Shown here: in pieces, positions 1 through 8,302 of the stretch
Numbering within the stretch: the first letter of the stretch is position 1
Layout: every line of letters starts with the position of its first letter
Notes under the pieces: generated by a model
What the model saw: only the letters and a program-made list of their open reading frames with translations
Told to the model about the DNA's origin: nothing
Databases searched by the model: none
Position numbers and translations under genes: made by a program
NCBI GenBank assembly: GCA_948468595.1
Contig: CAOKIU010000023.1
Span: 1 to 32,559, forward strand
Length of the DNA: 32,559 nucleotides
Source of the DNA: an uncultured Christensenella sp.
GTDB lineage: Bacteria > Bacillota > Clostridia > Christensenellales > UBA1750
Direction of reading: 5' to 3'

Positions 1-390
1 GCGACGTTTTCTCGGGGCGGCGGCAGTGCACTCTCGATGGACACTGCGCCGTCACCGGCTCCGACCTCTTTCCTTAAGCGCCCGCTTTCATAGGCAACCT
101 GCGGTGTTTCTCCATCCGGACGGCCGATTGCGACGTTTTCTCGGGGCGGCGGCAGTGCACTCTCGATGGACACTGCGCCGTCACCGGCTCCGACCTCTTT
201 CCTTAAGCGCCCGCTTTCATAGGCAACCTGCGGTGTTTCTCCATCCGGACGGCCGATTGCGACGTTTTCTCGGGGCGGCGGCAGTGCACTCTCGATGGAC
301 ACTGCGCCGTCACCGGCTCCGACGCCTTTCTTTTAGCGCCCGCTTTCATCCGGGCGGCCGAATGCCGCGCTCCCCCGGGGCGGCGCTCGC
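1..390. repeat. Tandem repeat array 1, 129-bp unit
   Basis: Three copies of a 129-bp unit start at 1, 130 and 259, each opening with GCGACGTTTTCTCGGGGCGG. Copies 1 and 2 look identical by eye; copy 3 decays after about position 325. The array begins at or before the window edge, so its full size is unknown. Because 129 is a multiple of three, one frame stays open and reads as a 43-residue Arg/Leu/His-rich repeat, but there is no ribosome binding site and no plausible protein. It lies beyond the terminator of the bofA homologue. Confidence 0.93.
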
Positions 391-394
391 GCGC

Positions 395-433
395 AAAAAG
401 GGCCGGGGGCGTCCATCCGACGCCTCCCGGCCC
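395..433 (-). terminator. Rho-independent terminator of the bofA homologue
   Basis: Read on the minus strand, 8 bp after the bofA stop comes a GC-rich hairpin (GGGCCGGG pairing with CCGGCCC, inner arms GGCGTC and GACGCC) followed by five T. It ends the bofA transcript before the repeat array. Confidence 0.85.
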
Positions 434-440
434 ACCTGCG

Positions 441-713
441 TTACAAAAGATTTTGGATCAGCAGCACCAAGCCCACGCCCGGGATGCCGAGGAACCCCGT
501 CATAATCGCGGAAAAGGGATTGACCACCGCCACGACGCCCCACGCGCTGCCCACCAGGGACACCACCCACAGGATCAGCCCGCCCACCAGCGAGTTGAAC
601 AGAAACCAAAGCCCCTTCCGGAGCGGGACCAGCAGGAGCCAGCCCACGCCGTAGAGCAGAAGCATGCCCAGCGCAAAGAACAGCACGACCTCCCAGGAAA
701 CCGAAAGACCCAT
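441..713 (-). CDS. bofA: BofA-family pro-sigma-K processing inhibitor homologue
   Basis: This 90-residue integral membrane protein matches the BofA family. It has hydrophobic segments at about residues 8-30 and 36-62, then the conserved C-terminal motif NPFSA (65-69) and GIPG (76-79) ending in a short hydrophobic tail. In Bacillus, BofA sits in the forespore outer membrane and holds the SpoIVFB protease inactive, delaying pro-sigma-K cleavage. The ATG at 713 is chosen because AAGGGGAG lies six bases upstream; the in-frame ATG at 717-719 directly abuts that site. It is the last gene of a minus-strand group after the DnaI-like gene, followed by a strong terminator. The family call is secure. 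A sporulation role is inferred from the family, and no other sporulation gene is visible. Confidence 0.92.
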   Translation of the reverse strand: MGLSVSWEVVLFFALGMLLLYGVGWLLLVPLRKGLWFLFNSLVGGLILWVVSLVGSAWGVVAVVNPFSAIMTGFLGIPGVGLVLLIQNLL

Positions 714-802
714 ATCCATCTCCCCTTGTGGGACATAGATATGAGGCGACGCGCGCGTTCATGCGCGCATCGGGCAAAAAATCCCTTGCGGCGCGCGGCG
801 GA

Positions 803-1795
803 TCAGCGCGCCCCGCGGTGCAGGCGGACGTCGCCGCCGATGAAGCGCAGCACCTCGGTCTCGCTCTTGTCCACCAAGCGCGAGAAGATGCGCTCGGTGT
901 AGCGGGCCTTGAGCTCCTGCGGGGTTAGGTTGGTGGCGACCAGGGTGGACAGGCGGTTTGCCCGGCGCTCGTTGAGGAGGGTGAAGAGGTATTCCACCGT
1001 GACGTTCTCCAGCATCGGCTCGGTGCCCAGATCGTCGATGACGAGCATTTCGGCGCGGAGCATCAGGTCCAGCCCGCTCTCGTCCTGCCCGCGGTGATAG
1101 CGCCGCATGGCCTCCAGCATCTTATAGGCCGTCAGGCGCAGCACGGGGATGCCCCGCTCCAGCACGCGCGCGGCGATGCAGTTGAGCATATAGGTCTTGC
1201 CCAGGCCCGTGGGGCCGGTGAGCAGAAGGTTGCGCTTCTTGGCCTTGGGATAGGCGTTGGCAAAGTCCACGCAATAGGTGCGGTAGACCTCCATCACCTG
1301 CCGCTGGGAGCGGCCCGCGCCCTCCTCCGGCGCGTCGGAAAACACCTCAAGGTCGAAGTTTTCAAACGTCTCATCGCCGATATTGGCCTCTTGGTAGAGC
1401 CTGCGCATCAGCGCCACCTTGATGCAGGAGCAGTACTCGTGGATGGGCGTGCCCACAAAGCCCGTGTCCTTGCAGATGGGACAGCCGTACTTTGGCTCCA
1501 GCATATCGGGCGAATACCCAGCCGCGCGCAGGGCGGCCTCGGAATCGGCGCGCAGGCAAAGCACCTGCGCCTTGGCCTCCGCGGCGATGCGCGCGGCGTT
1601 TGGGGGATCGTCCAGGGCCCGGCGGGAGGCGTCCATCAGGATCTTGGTGATGGCTCCGCTCATATCGGCATAGACCGGCACGGCCTCGGCGATGCGCAGG
1701 CGCACGCGGTCGGCCTCGGCCTCGACCCTGTCCTTGCGCGCGCGGTATTCCGCCAAAAGCTCGCGCAGGATCGCCTTTTTCGAAATAATATCCAT
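803..1795 (-). CDS. DnaC/DnaI-type AAA+ helicase-loader ATPase
   Basis: This 330-residue AAA+ protein belongs to the DnaC/DnaI/IstB family, which loads the replicative helicase onto DNA. It has a helical, charged N-terminal region (1-100) and a Cys cluster CPIC...CSC (Cys105, 108, 122, 124) that looks like a zinc-binding site. The ATPase core has Walker A GPTGLGKT (194-201), Walker B LVIDDLG (251-257), sensor-1 ATN (287-289) and a basic ERIFSRL segment (301-307) that probably holds the arginine finger. The ATG at 1795 is preferred over an upstream in-frame ATG because AAGGAG precedes it by five bases. It lies downstream of the DnaD-like gene, as expected for a DnaD-DnaI loading pair, but a 1.2-kb repeat array separates them. 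Confidence 0.93.
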   Translation of the reverse strand: MDIISKKAILRELLAEYRARKDRVEAEADRVRLRIAEAVPVYADMSGAITKILMDASRRALDDPPNAARIAAEAKAQVLCLRADSEAALRAAGYSPDMLEPKYGCPICKDTGFVGTPIHEYCSCIKVALMRRLYQEANIGDETFENFDLEVFSDAPEEGAGRSQRQVMEVYRTYCVDFANAYPKAKKRNLLLTGPTGLGKTYMLNCIAARVLERGIPVLRLTAYKMLEAMRRYHRGQDESGLDLMLRAEMLVIDDLGTEPMLENVTVEYLFTLLNERRANRLSTLVATNLTPQELKARYTERIFSRLVDKSETEVLRFIGGDVRLHRGAR

Positions 1796-1834
1796 TTTTG
1801 CTCCTTCTGTTCGCGTCGGTGTTCTTGGGCGCAT

Positions 1835-3030
1835 GGGGCGCGTGCGGGCGTGCGTCCTTTTTGCGGGACGCCTTTCCCGAGCGGCCGCGGCGGGAGGCTC
1901 TTTTGAGGGGGAGCGCTTGCAGCCTGGGCGTGGCGCGCGGCCTTGGGGACCATTTTTGAGGAAGCGTTTCCCGCCTAGGTAAGGCCCGCGCGCCCTTTTG
2001 GGGGACGCCCTCGCGGGCGGCGGTTGCTTTGCCGCGGGGGCAGAGCGCTTTCCGCCTGGGTGTGGCGCGCGCGGCCTTGGGGACCGTCTTTGAGGAAGCG
2101 CTTATCGCCTAGGGTAGCGCGCGGTCTTGGGGGAAAGCCTTTCGCGGGCGGCGGTTGCTTTGCTGCGTGGGCAGAGCACTTTCCACCTGGGTGAGGCCCG
2201 CGCGCCCTTTGGGGGGACGCCCTCGCGGGCGGCGGTTGCTTTGCCGCGGGGGCAGAGCGCTTTCCGCCTGGGTGAGGCGCGCGCGGCCTCGGGGACCGTC
2301 TTTGAGGAAGCGCTTATCGTCTAGGGTAGCGCGCGGTCTTGGGGGAAAGCCTTTCGCAGGCGGCGATTGCTTTGCTGCGTGGGCAGAGCGCTTTCCGCCT
2401 GGGTGTGGCGCGCGCGGTCTCGGGGACCGTCTTTGAGGGAGCGCTTATCGCCTAGGGTGGCACGCGGCCTTGGGGAAAAGCCTTTTGCGGGCGGCGGTTG
2501 CTTTACTGCGGGGGGCAGAGCGCTTTCCACCTGGGTGTGGCGCGCGCATGGCCTTGGGGGCAATTTTTGAGGAAGCGCTTATCGCCTAGGGTGGCGCACG
2601 CGGCCTTGGGGACCATCTTTGAAGAAGGGCCTCCCTCCTAGGTAAGGCCCCGCGTGCCCTTTTTGGGGGGGACGCCCTCGCGGGCGGCGGTTGCTTTGCC
2701 GCGGGGGCAGAGCGCTTTCCGCCTGAGTGTGGCGCGCGCATGGCCTTGGGGACAATTTTTGAGGAAGCGCATCTCACCTAGGCGTGGCGCATGCGTCCTC
2801 AAGGGACAAGTTTTTGAGGCTGCGTCCCCCGCCCAGGCGAAGGCCGCGCGCCCTTGGGGGAAGCGCCTTTCTCAGGTTATCCTCCTGCGGGGCGGTTTGG
2901 GGGGCAGCGCTCCCCGCCTAGGCGTGGCGCGCGCGGGTTTTGCGGCATATCTTTCCCGAACGGCGGCGGGGGAGCGCTCTCCCCCCTGGCAAGCGAGCGC
3001 CGGCGCGCCTCCGGGGGAAAGGCCCAAAGG
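1835..3030. repeat. Tandem repeat array 2, 131/81-bp units in a 212-bp dimer
   Basis: The whole 1.2-kb gap between the DnaD-like and DnaI-like genes is repetitive. The marker GCGGGCGGCGGTTGCTTT recurs at 2013, 2144, 2225, 2356 (variant), 2487 and 2680, giving spacings of 131, 81, 131, 131 and 193. The 131+81 pair repeats as a 212-bp dimer (about 1979-2190 against 2191-2402) at roughly 95% identity by eye. Other recurring words are GAGCGCTTTCCGCCTGGGTG and GCGCTTATCGCCTAGGGT. Units become more diverged toward both ends. No credible gene is present: the open frames on either strand lack ribosome binding sites and are Arg/Gly/Pro-rich. Confidence 0.92.
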
Positions 3031-3038
3031 GGGCGGGC

Positions 3039-4550
3039 TTACGTGGCGCTGAGGTCGTCCAGATCGGTATAGAGCAGGCTGTCAAGCTCCTCGTCGGTAT
3101 AGGCGCGCTGGCCGAAGCGGTGCGCGCCCACCTCCTTGGAGGGGCGGGACGGGGCGGGCGCCGTCGCGGCAGGGGACTGGGGCTTCTGCGCGTGCCTTTC
3201 CTGCTCGGCCCGCGCGTCTTCCGGCGAGAAAACGCCCTTGGCCGCCCAGCTCTCTAGCACGCGGCCCATGTAGAGCATGGGATTGTTGGCGCCCCGCGCG
3301 CTCTCGGCCGCCACCAGCAGGGCGGCAAGCCCGAACCCCTGGGCGCTCCATCCCTCCAACAGCTTGATGTCCGAGGGCGTGGGCGCGCGGGTGATGCCCG
3401 CGGCCTCGAACAGGGCGCTGAGATGCTGGATGCTCTGCCGGCGGCGGGCGAGGTGCGCGTCGATGGCCTCGGCGGTAAAGAGGGAATCCCGCGCCCAGAT
3501 TTTCAGGCGCACGCTCACGTCCTCAATGCGGCCGCTGCCCATGCGCACGGTATAGCGCGCCGCGCGCAGGACGGCCTCGTGGCTAAAGCCCATCTTCAGC
3601 CACGAGGCGTAGACCATGGCCAGGTCCTCGGTGGGGGAGACGCCCTTGGCCCCCAGGGCGTCGAGCACCTCGCGCACGGGGCGCATGACGTCGGTGCGCG
3701 CCTTGGCGGCCCCGGCGATGTCCGCGCGGGTGCTCAGCTGCTGCCGGTGCAGGTTCTCCAGCACCTTGTCCAGATAGGCGAAATTGGGCTGGGAGATCTT
3801 GGTGGTCTCGCGGCAGGCATACAAAATGGCGTCCAGGGAAAAACCCCACTGCTGGGACCACTTGGCGTAGAGCGCCTCCTCGTCCACCGTGGGCGCGCGC
3901 CTGAGCCCGTACTGCCGGAGCACCCGCTGCGCGCCCTCATAATGGGCCGAGAGCGTGCGCAGGTAGTCCTCCGCCGCGGTGCGCGTGGTCGCGCCGTGCT
4001 TGGCCCAGCGCAGGGCCTCCTTTTCGATGGAGGCAAAGGTGACCTGCGTTCCCTTGCCGCTGGCGGCGATGCAGTGCTTGACCAGCAGGAGCACCACGTC
4101 CTTGCTAAAGTGGAAGTCGTCCATCCACTTATAGACGCGCTCGTATTCCTGCGCCTGCAACAGGCGGGTGCCGAACAGGTCCTGAAGGGCGGTGTTGAAG
4201 CTGCGCTCCGCGGGGGAGATCTCCTCCTGCGCGCCGTCGCGGCGGGTGAGCATCACGTCCTTGAGGTTGTAGTAGGCGTAGGTGGGGGGCTTGTCCCCGG
4301 TGCGGCGCAAAAGGCCCTGCCTCTCCCAGTAGGCAAAGGCATCCTCGACGGTCTTTTCCTCCAGCCCCAGCGCGCGGGAAACGGTGAGCACCGTCGCCTC
4401 GGCAACGGGATGGTAGCAAAGCCGCAGCCCGTAGATATAGACTTTGACAAAGTCCCCCGGCGCGCGCAGCATATACTCCTCGATAAACAGGTTTTCCAGC
4501 GGCGTTACATCGAACATGGAAAACCGCTCTGCAAACGAACACATGGCCAT
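3039..4550 (-). CDS. DnaD-like replication initiation protein with four helical repeats
   Basis: This 503-residue protein is of the DnaD/DnaB primosome type. The N-terminal part (about 10-100) resembles the DnaD winged helix. It is followed by four copies of an approximately 70-80 residue helical module at about 125-200, 217-280, 303-370 and 389-450. Each has a W/GF core followed by an Ala-rich helix and a YL..VLE..-type helix, clearest as WSQQWGFSLDAILYA and WSAQGFGLAALLVAA. A Pro/Ala-rich linker (455-475) leads to an acidic C-terminus. Typical DnaD proteins have about 230-350 residues and fewer modules. The ATG at 4550 follows a GAGGGAAG site; the ATG at 4604 has none. It is divergent from the peptidase gene and upstream of the DnaI-like gene. 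Confidence 0.88.
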   Translation of the reverse strand: MAMCSFAERFSMFDVTPLENLFIEEYMLRAPGDFVKVYIYGLRLCYHPVAEATVLTVSRALGLEEKTVEDAFAYWERQGLLRRTGDKPPTYAYYNLKDVMLTRRDGAQEEISPAERSFNTALQDLFGTRLLQAQEYERVYKWMDDFHFSKDVVLLLVKHCIAASGKGTQVTFASIEKEALRWAKHGATTRTAAEDYLRTLSAHYEGAQRVLRQYGLRRAPTVDEEALYAKWSQQWGFSLDAILYACRETTKISQPNFAYLDKVLENLHRQQLSTRADIAGAAKARTDVMRPVREVLDALGAKGVSPTEDLAMVYASWLKMGFSHEAVLRAARYTVRMGSGRIEDVSVRLKIWARDSLFTAEAIDAHLARRRQSIQHLSALFEAAGITRAPTPSDIKLLEGWSAQGFGLAALLVAAESARGANNPMLYMGRVLESWAAKGVFSPEDARAEQERHAQKPQSPAATAPAPSRPSKEVGAHRFGQRAYTDEELDSLLYTDLDDLSAT

Positions 4551-4634
4551 CGTCTTATCTTCCCTCTTATCCTCGAATGGTTCCAAAAGCCGCGTCATAC
4601 CCATGAGACATAAGATTCTATCGGAGGGATGACG

Positions 4635-6065
4635 ATGCCTGCTAAGCTATACGGGTTCCTGAAAAAATACAAGCTCCTGCTCACCGGCGCCGTCCTAATG
4701 GCCGCGCTGTGCGTGGCGCTGACCTTTGCGGGCGTTCAGAACGACCGCTACGCCATCGACGCTTCCTACGATGAGCAGACGCACACGCTGGCCGTGGAGC
4801 AGGTCATCCACATGACCAACCGCACCGGGGAGACGCTGGATCACCTCTGCCTCAACCTCTATCCCAACGCATTTTGGGAGCAGGCCCGCGCGCCGGTTAT
4901 CAAGACGGAGTTCAGCCACGCCTATCCCCATGGCTTCAACGCGGGCGGGGCGCAGGTTGGCAGCGTCAAGGTCAACGACCGCGAGGCCGCCTGGGCGCTG
5001 GACGGCGCGCAGAAGACCTTCCTGCGCGTGCAGCTCCCCTTCCGCCTGCGCGCGCACGGCAGCGTGGAGCTGACGCTCTCCTACACCGTGACCCTGCCCA
5101 ACAACCGGCTGCGCATGGGCTATTCGGACAAGGACGTGCGGCTTTGCAACGTCTTTGCCACCCTGAGCGTGCACGACGGCGACCACTTCCGCGCCGACGC
5201 CTACAGCGCCGTAGGCGACCCCTTCGTCTCCGATTGCGCGGATTGGGACGTGACGCTGCGCGTGCCGGACGCCTACGTGGTGGCCGGGGCGGGGCTCGTG
5301 GAGAAAAAGGAGGGCGCTTGGGTCTTCAAGGGCCGAGATATGCGCGACTTCGCCCTGGTGATGAGCAAGGATTTCCACGTCGCGCAGACCGAGCAGGACG
5401 GCGTGTCCATTCGCTCCTTCGCCTATTCCCAGGAGAGCGCCCAGGAGGCGCTTGACTATGCCGCCCAGTCCATCAAGGTCTTCTCCGACCTCTACGGCCC
5501 CTATCCCTATCCCGATTTTTCCATCTGCGCCGCGCAGTTCTACGTGGGCGGCATGGAATACCCCGCCCTGGTGATGCTGGATGAATCGCTCTACCGCACG
5601 GACGACGGCATGCTGGAGTTCGTCGCGGCGCACGAGGCCGCGCACCAGTGGTGGTATGCCGGCGTGGGCAGCGACCAGGTCAACGCCCCCTGGCAGGACG
5701 AGGCCCTGGCCGAGTACTCCACCCTCTTGTACTACGAATCGGTCTACGGCGCCCAGTCCTTTGACTCGCTGTATCAGTCCATGGTGCGCCCGGCCACCGA
5801 GAACGCCTCGCTCAAGGGCGTCGGGGTGGACCAGCGGCTGGACCGCTTTGAGAGCGCGGCCCTGTACGACGCGCTCATCTACCGCAAGGGCGCGGCCATG
5901 CTGCACGACCTGCGCGTGAGCATGGGCAACGACGCCTTTATCGCCGCGCTGCGCAAGTACTACGACGAAAACCTCTATTCCATCGCCGCGCCCTCCAATT
6001 TCCTGGAGGCGCTGGGCGACAACGCGGATCAGGCGCTGGGTTGGCTCAAGGGCGCCAAGCCCTGA
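4635..6065 (+). CDS. Membrane-anchored M1-family metallopeptidase
   Basis: This 476-residue protein belongs to the gluzincin M1 aminopeptidase family. It has one N-terminal hydrophobic segment (about 13-32) that would anchor it outside the membrane, a beta-rich N-terminal domain, and a catalytic domain. The exopeptidase-like motif is GGMEY (305-309). The zinc site is HEAAH (333-337) with the third ligand Glu356 exactly 18 residues later. It lacks the long C-terminal helical domain of classic PepN enzymes, as many clostridial relatives do. The ATG at 4635 is chosen over 4629 because GGAGGG lies six bases before it and directly touches the earlier ATG. It is convergent with radC. Substrate is unknown; extracellular peptide trimming is the likely role. 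Confidence 0.92.
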   Translation: MPAKLYGFLKKYKLLLTGAVLMAALCVALTFAGVQNDRYAIDASYDEQTHTLAVEQVIHMTNRTGETLDHLCLNLYPNAFWEQARAPVIKTEFSHAYPHGFNAGGAQVGSVKVNDREAAWALDGAQKTFLRVQLPFRLRAHGSVELTLSYTVTLPNNRLRMGYSDKDVRLCNVFATLSVHDGDHFRADAYSAVGDPFVSDCADWDVTLRVPDAYVVAGAGLVEKKEGAWVFKGRDMRDFALVMSKDFHVAQTEQDGVSIRSFAYSQESAQEALDYAAQSIKVFSDLYGPYPYPDFSICAAQFYVGGMEYPALVMLDESLYRTDDGMLEFVAAHEAAHQWWYAGVGSDQVNAPWQDEALAEYSTLLYYESVYGAQSFDSLYQSMVRPATENASLKGVGVDQRLDRFESAALYDALIYRKGAAMLHDLRVSMGNDAFIAALRKYYDENLYSIAAPSNFLEALGDNADQALGWLKGAKP

Positions 6066-6092
6066 CCGGCTTTGGGCGCGCTCCCCTTAAGC

Positions 6093-6821
6093 TCACGGGT
6101 CGTCGCTGTCCGCGGCGCAGTCAAAGGGCAGAACCTGTATCCGCTGCCCGCCCATCAGGCCCATGTCCGTCAGGCTCGCAAACGCGCTTCCCGCCACCAC
6201 GATGTGATCCAGGAACTCCACCTCCACCGTTTCCAGCGCATGCTTGATCTGCATGGAGACCGCCACATCTCCCTCCGAGGGCGTGGTGATGCCGCTGGGG
6301 TGGTTGTGCGCCAGCAGCACCGCCTGCGCGTGGTGGCGCAGCGCGCATTCCACCACCGTGCGCGTGTAAACCGGCGCCTCGTTTACCGTGCCCCGCATCA
6401 GCGTTTCGGTGGCCAGCACCTGCTTGTGCGCGTCCAGGCATACCAGCATCAGCTCCTCCACCCGCTGCCGCGCGAACATCGCCGTGCAAAACTCGCCAGC
6501 CTCGCGCCGGGTGGTCAGCTTTGGCTTCTCGCCCCAACGGTCCCTTTGGTAATAGGCAAACGCATCCGGCAGGCCCGTGAGGAAGGCGGCCGTCCTCTCC
6601 CCGATTCCCTTGATCTCCATCAGCTCCTCGGCCGATGCGTCCAGCACGCCCGCGTAGGAGCCGAACCGGTCGATCAGCGCATGCGCCAGGGCGTTGACGT
6701 CCCTCCTGGGAATGACGTAGCTGATCAGGATTTCCATCGCTTCGTGCGGCTCAAATCCCTTTAGCTCCGTCTTGATCGCACGCGCACGCAGTCTCTTTCT
6801 GTGCCCACGGTGTACCGTCAT
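6093..6821 (-). CDS. radC: RadC family JAB/MPN-domain protein
   Basis: This 242-residue protein is a full-length RadC (UPF0758). It has an N-terminal helix-hairpin-helix region with EIKGIGERTA (69-78) and a C-terminal JAB/MPN domain. The metal-binding motif is AHNHPSG (171-177), followed by PS..D with Asp185. RadC proteins are widespread; the proposed DNA-repair role is weakly supported and a nuclease or metalloprotease activity is not settled. The ATG at 6821 is preceded by GAGGAAGG at a suitable distance. The longer open frame to 6923 has no ribosome binding site and overlaps the promoter of the divergent small gene. The 3' end is 27 bp from the convergent peptidase stop. Confidence 0.95.
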   Translation of the reverse strand: MTVHRGHRKRLRARAIKTELKGFEPHEAMEILISYVIPRRDVNALAHALIDRFGSYAGVLDASAEELMEIKGIGERTAAFLTGLPDAFAYYQRDRWGEKPKLTTRREAGEFCTAMFARQRVEELMLVCLDAHKQVLATETLMRGTVNEAPVYTRTVVECALRHHAQAVLLAHNHPSGITTPSEGDVAVSMQIKHALETVEVEFLDHIVVAGSAFASLTDMGLMGGQRIQVLPFDCAADSDDP

Positions 6822-6922
6822 CTCTCTCGCCTTCCTCTCTTTGCTTGGTTTATTCAAAATTCGACAAGAATCGTCTTTTTCCCTTTTGCAAAAATTTCCT
6901 CGGGAACATGCGTTTTTACCCA

Positions 6923-6951
6923 TTGACGCACAGGCGTTCTTGTGATATGAT
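6923..6951 (+). promoter_or_regulatory. Sigma-A promoter of the small gene at 7013
   Basis: TTGACG (6923-6928), a 17-bp spacer and TATGAT (6946-6951), near consensus. The predicted transcript start is about 6958, which rules out the longer reading of the downstream frame starting at 6845. Confidence 0.8.
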
Positions 6952-7012
6952 GATTACAAAGAAGCGAACAGGCGTGCTTTCCGCCTGGAATCAAGAAGGG
7001 ATGGTTTGGGAA

Positions 7013-7267
7013 ATGGAACCGTTGAGACGGAATCCGCACAAGGCGTTTGTCAAGGTGCGCGCGGATCATGAAATCGGCGGGCGGATCACGCCGCTCAAGT
7101 TTCGGGAGGCCAATGGCGAGCCGGTGATCATCGACCGCATTTTGGACGTGCGGCCGGCGCCCTCGCTCAAGGCGGGCGGGCAGGGCATCCGCTACACCTG
7201 CCGGGTGCGCGACAAGGAGATCTACCTCTTTCACGACCGCGACTTGTGGTTTATCGAGGTGGACTAG
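7013..7267 (+). CDS. Small conserved-looking protein of unknown function
   Basis: This 84-residue soluble protein is basic at its start and has alternating beta-type segments. It ends in LYLFHDRDLWFIEVD-like sequence (the exact end is YLFHDRDLWFIEVD). I do not recognise a family. The repeated charged/hydrophobic pattern and the GRITPLKF and IDRILDVR stretches suggest a compact beta fold. It has its own strong promoter and a GAAGGG-type site. The start could also be the ATG at 7001, which sits too close to that site, so 7013 is preferred. It overlaps the 3' end of the convergent amidohydrolase gene by four bases. Confidence 0.7.
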   Translation: MEPLRRNPHKAFVKVRADHEIGGRITPLKFREANGEPVIIDRILDVRPAPSLKAGGQGIRYTCRVRDKEIYLFHDRDLWFIEVD

Positions 7268-8097
7268 GCGGGCAGAGCGCAGCCCGGGCGCGCGCCCAGC
7301 AGCGCCAGGGCGTTTTGTGCGGTCACCTGCGCGCGTTCCTGGGCGTCCAGGCCGATGCGGTCCAGCAGCGCCAGCTCCCGCTCGGGCGTGGACCAGGGGC
7401 AGTCCGTGGCAAAGAGGATGCGGTCCAGGCCGTGCCCGCGCACAATGCGGGCGTACTGCGCCGCGTCGTGGAGATAGGGCGAGGTCATGGCGGTATCCAG
7501 GTAGAGGTTGCGGCGGCCCAGCAGGTGCTTTTCCACCTGGTCGTAACGCCGCATGCCGCCCAGATGCGCGGCGATCAAGGTGAGGTTGGGAAACCCGTCC
7601 AGCACGCGGGCGATGCGGGCGGGCTCGGCATGCACCAGCTCGGGCGAGAGGGGGTCCCAGCCCGCGTGCAGGAGCAGCGGCAGGCGCAGCGCCGCCATCC
7701 GCTCATACAGCGCCGCCATTTTATCGTCGTCTACAAAGAAATTTTGGTAGTCGGGGTGCATCTTGACGCCGTCTAAGCCCAGCGCCCGGATGCGGTCCAG
7801 CTCCTCCAGCGCGTCGGGCGCGTCCGGGTGTACGGAGCCAAAGCTGTAGATGCGCTCCGCGCGCACCTGCGCGGCAAAGTCGTTGACCTTGTGCATGGAG
7901 CGCGGCGAGGTGGCGATGTGCTGGGTGACGATGGCGTCAACGCCCCAGTCCTCCATCCGCCGCTTGGTGCCCTCCAACGTACCGTCGGTAAAATACGGCG
8001 CGCCGCTTCCCCCTTCCGACGCTGTTTGCGACAGCTTTTCCAGGGTCCTTCCGGCCAGCGCGTCGGGAAACAGGTGCACATGAAAGTCAATCAGCAT
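7264..8097 (-). CDS. Amidohydrolase family 2 metal-dependent hydrolase
   Basis: This 277-residue protein has the TIM-barrel amidohydrolase-2 layout. It begins MLIDFHVHLF with the HxH metal motif (His6, His8), then KMHPD (112-116), a barrel His in LLHAGWD (His144), AAHLGG (His178) and FATDCPW with the metal or catalytic Asp232. Relatives include 2-amino-3-carboxymuconate semialdehyde decarboxylase-like and 4-oxalomesaconate hydratase-like enzymes; the substrate cannot be read from sequence. A GGAAAGG site lies about ten bases upstream and a well-formed promoter (8132-8160) precedes it. It appears monocistronic, and its end overlaps the convergent small gene by four bases. Confidence 0.9.
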   Translation of the reverse strand: MLIDFHVHLFPDALAGRTLEKLSQTASEGGSGAPYFTDGTLEGTKRRMEDWGVDAIVTQHIATSPRSMHKVNDFAAQVRAERIYSFGSVHPDAPDALEELDRIRALGLDGVKMHPDYQNFFVDDDKMAALYERMAALRLPLLLHAGWDPLSPELVHAEPARIARVLDGFPNLTLIAAHLGGMRRYDQVEKHLLGRRNLYLDTAMTSPYLHDAAQYARIVRGHGLDRILFATDCPWSTPERELALLDRIGLDAQERAQVTAQNALALLGARPGCALPA

Positions 8098-8131
8098 GAA
8101 ATTTCACAGCCTTTCCGCGTCATATCGTCAA

Positions 8132-8160
8132 ATTATAGCATTTTAAGGCCGCGAAGGCAA
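8132..8160 (-). promoter_or_regulatory. Sigma-A promoter of the amidohydrolase gene
   Basis: On the minus strand TTGCCT (8155-8160), a 17-bp spacer and TATAAT (8132-8137), with TGC just before the -10 box (extended -10). It is placed directly upstream of the amidohydrolase start at 8097. Confidence 0.8.
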
Positions 8161-8197
8161 GAACGCCGGGCGGCAGGCCGCGCGCCAGAGCGCGGGC

Positions 8198-8291
8198 AAA
8201 AAACAGCGCGGGAACGCTCCGCGCGTGCCGGCGAAGCCGGCACGCGGCCCAACGCCCCCCGGCCGCCAAAGCGGCCGGGGGGCGTTGGGCC
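8198..8291 (-). terminator. Triple-hairpin terminator of the AraC-family gene
   Basis: Reading away from the AraC gene on the minus strand there is first a perfect 21-bp stem with a four-base loop (8246-8266 pairs with 8271-8291). Next comes a perfect 10-bp stem with a three-base loop (8223-8232 with 8236-8245). Last is a GCGCGG/CCGCGC stem (8206-8224) followed by TG and six T (8198-8203). The last element is a conventional Rho-independent terminator. The long first stem is unusually strong and may insulate the two transcripts. Confidence 0.8.
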
Positions 8292-8302
8292 CTCCCAGAG
8301 GG

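Noticed and set aside
26..505. Open frame encoding a 43-residue repeat protein across array 1
   Set aside because: No ribosome binding site, Arg/His/Leu-rich composition and a period that happens to be a multiple of three; the frame runs on into the terminator and coding strand of bofA.
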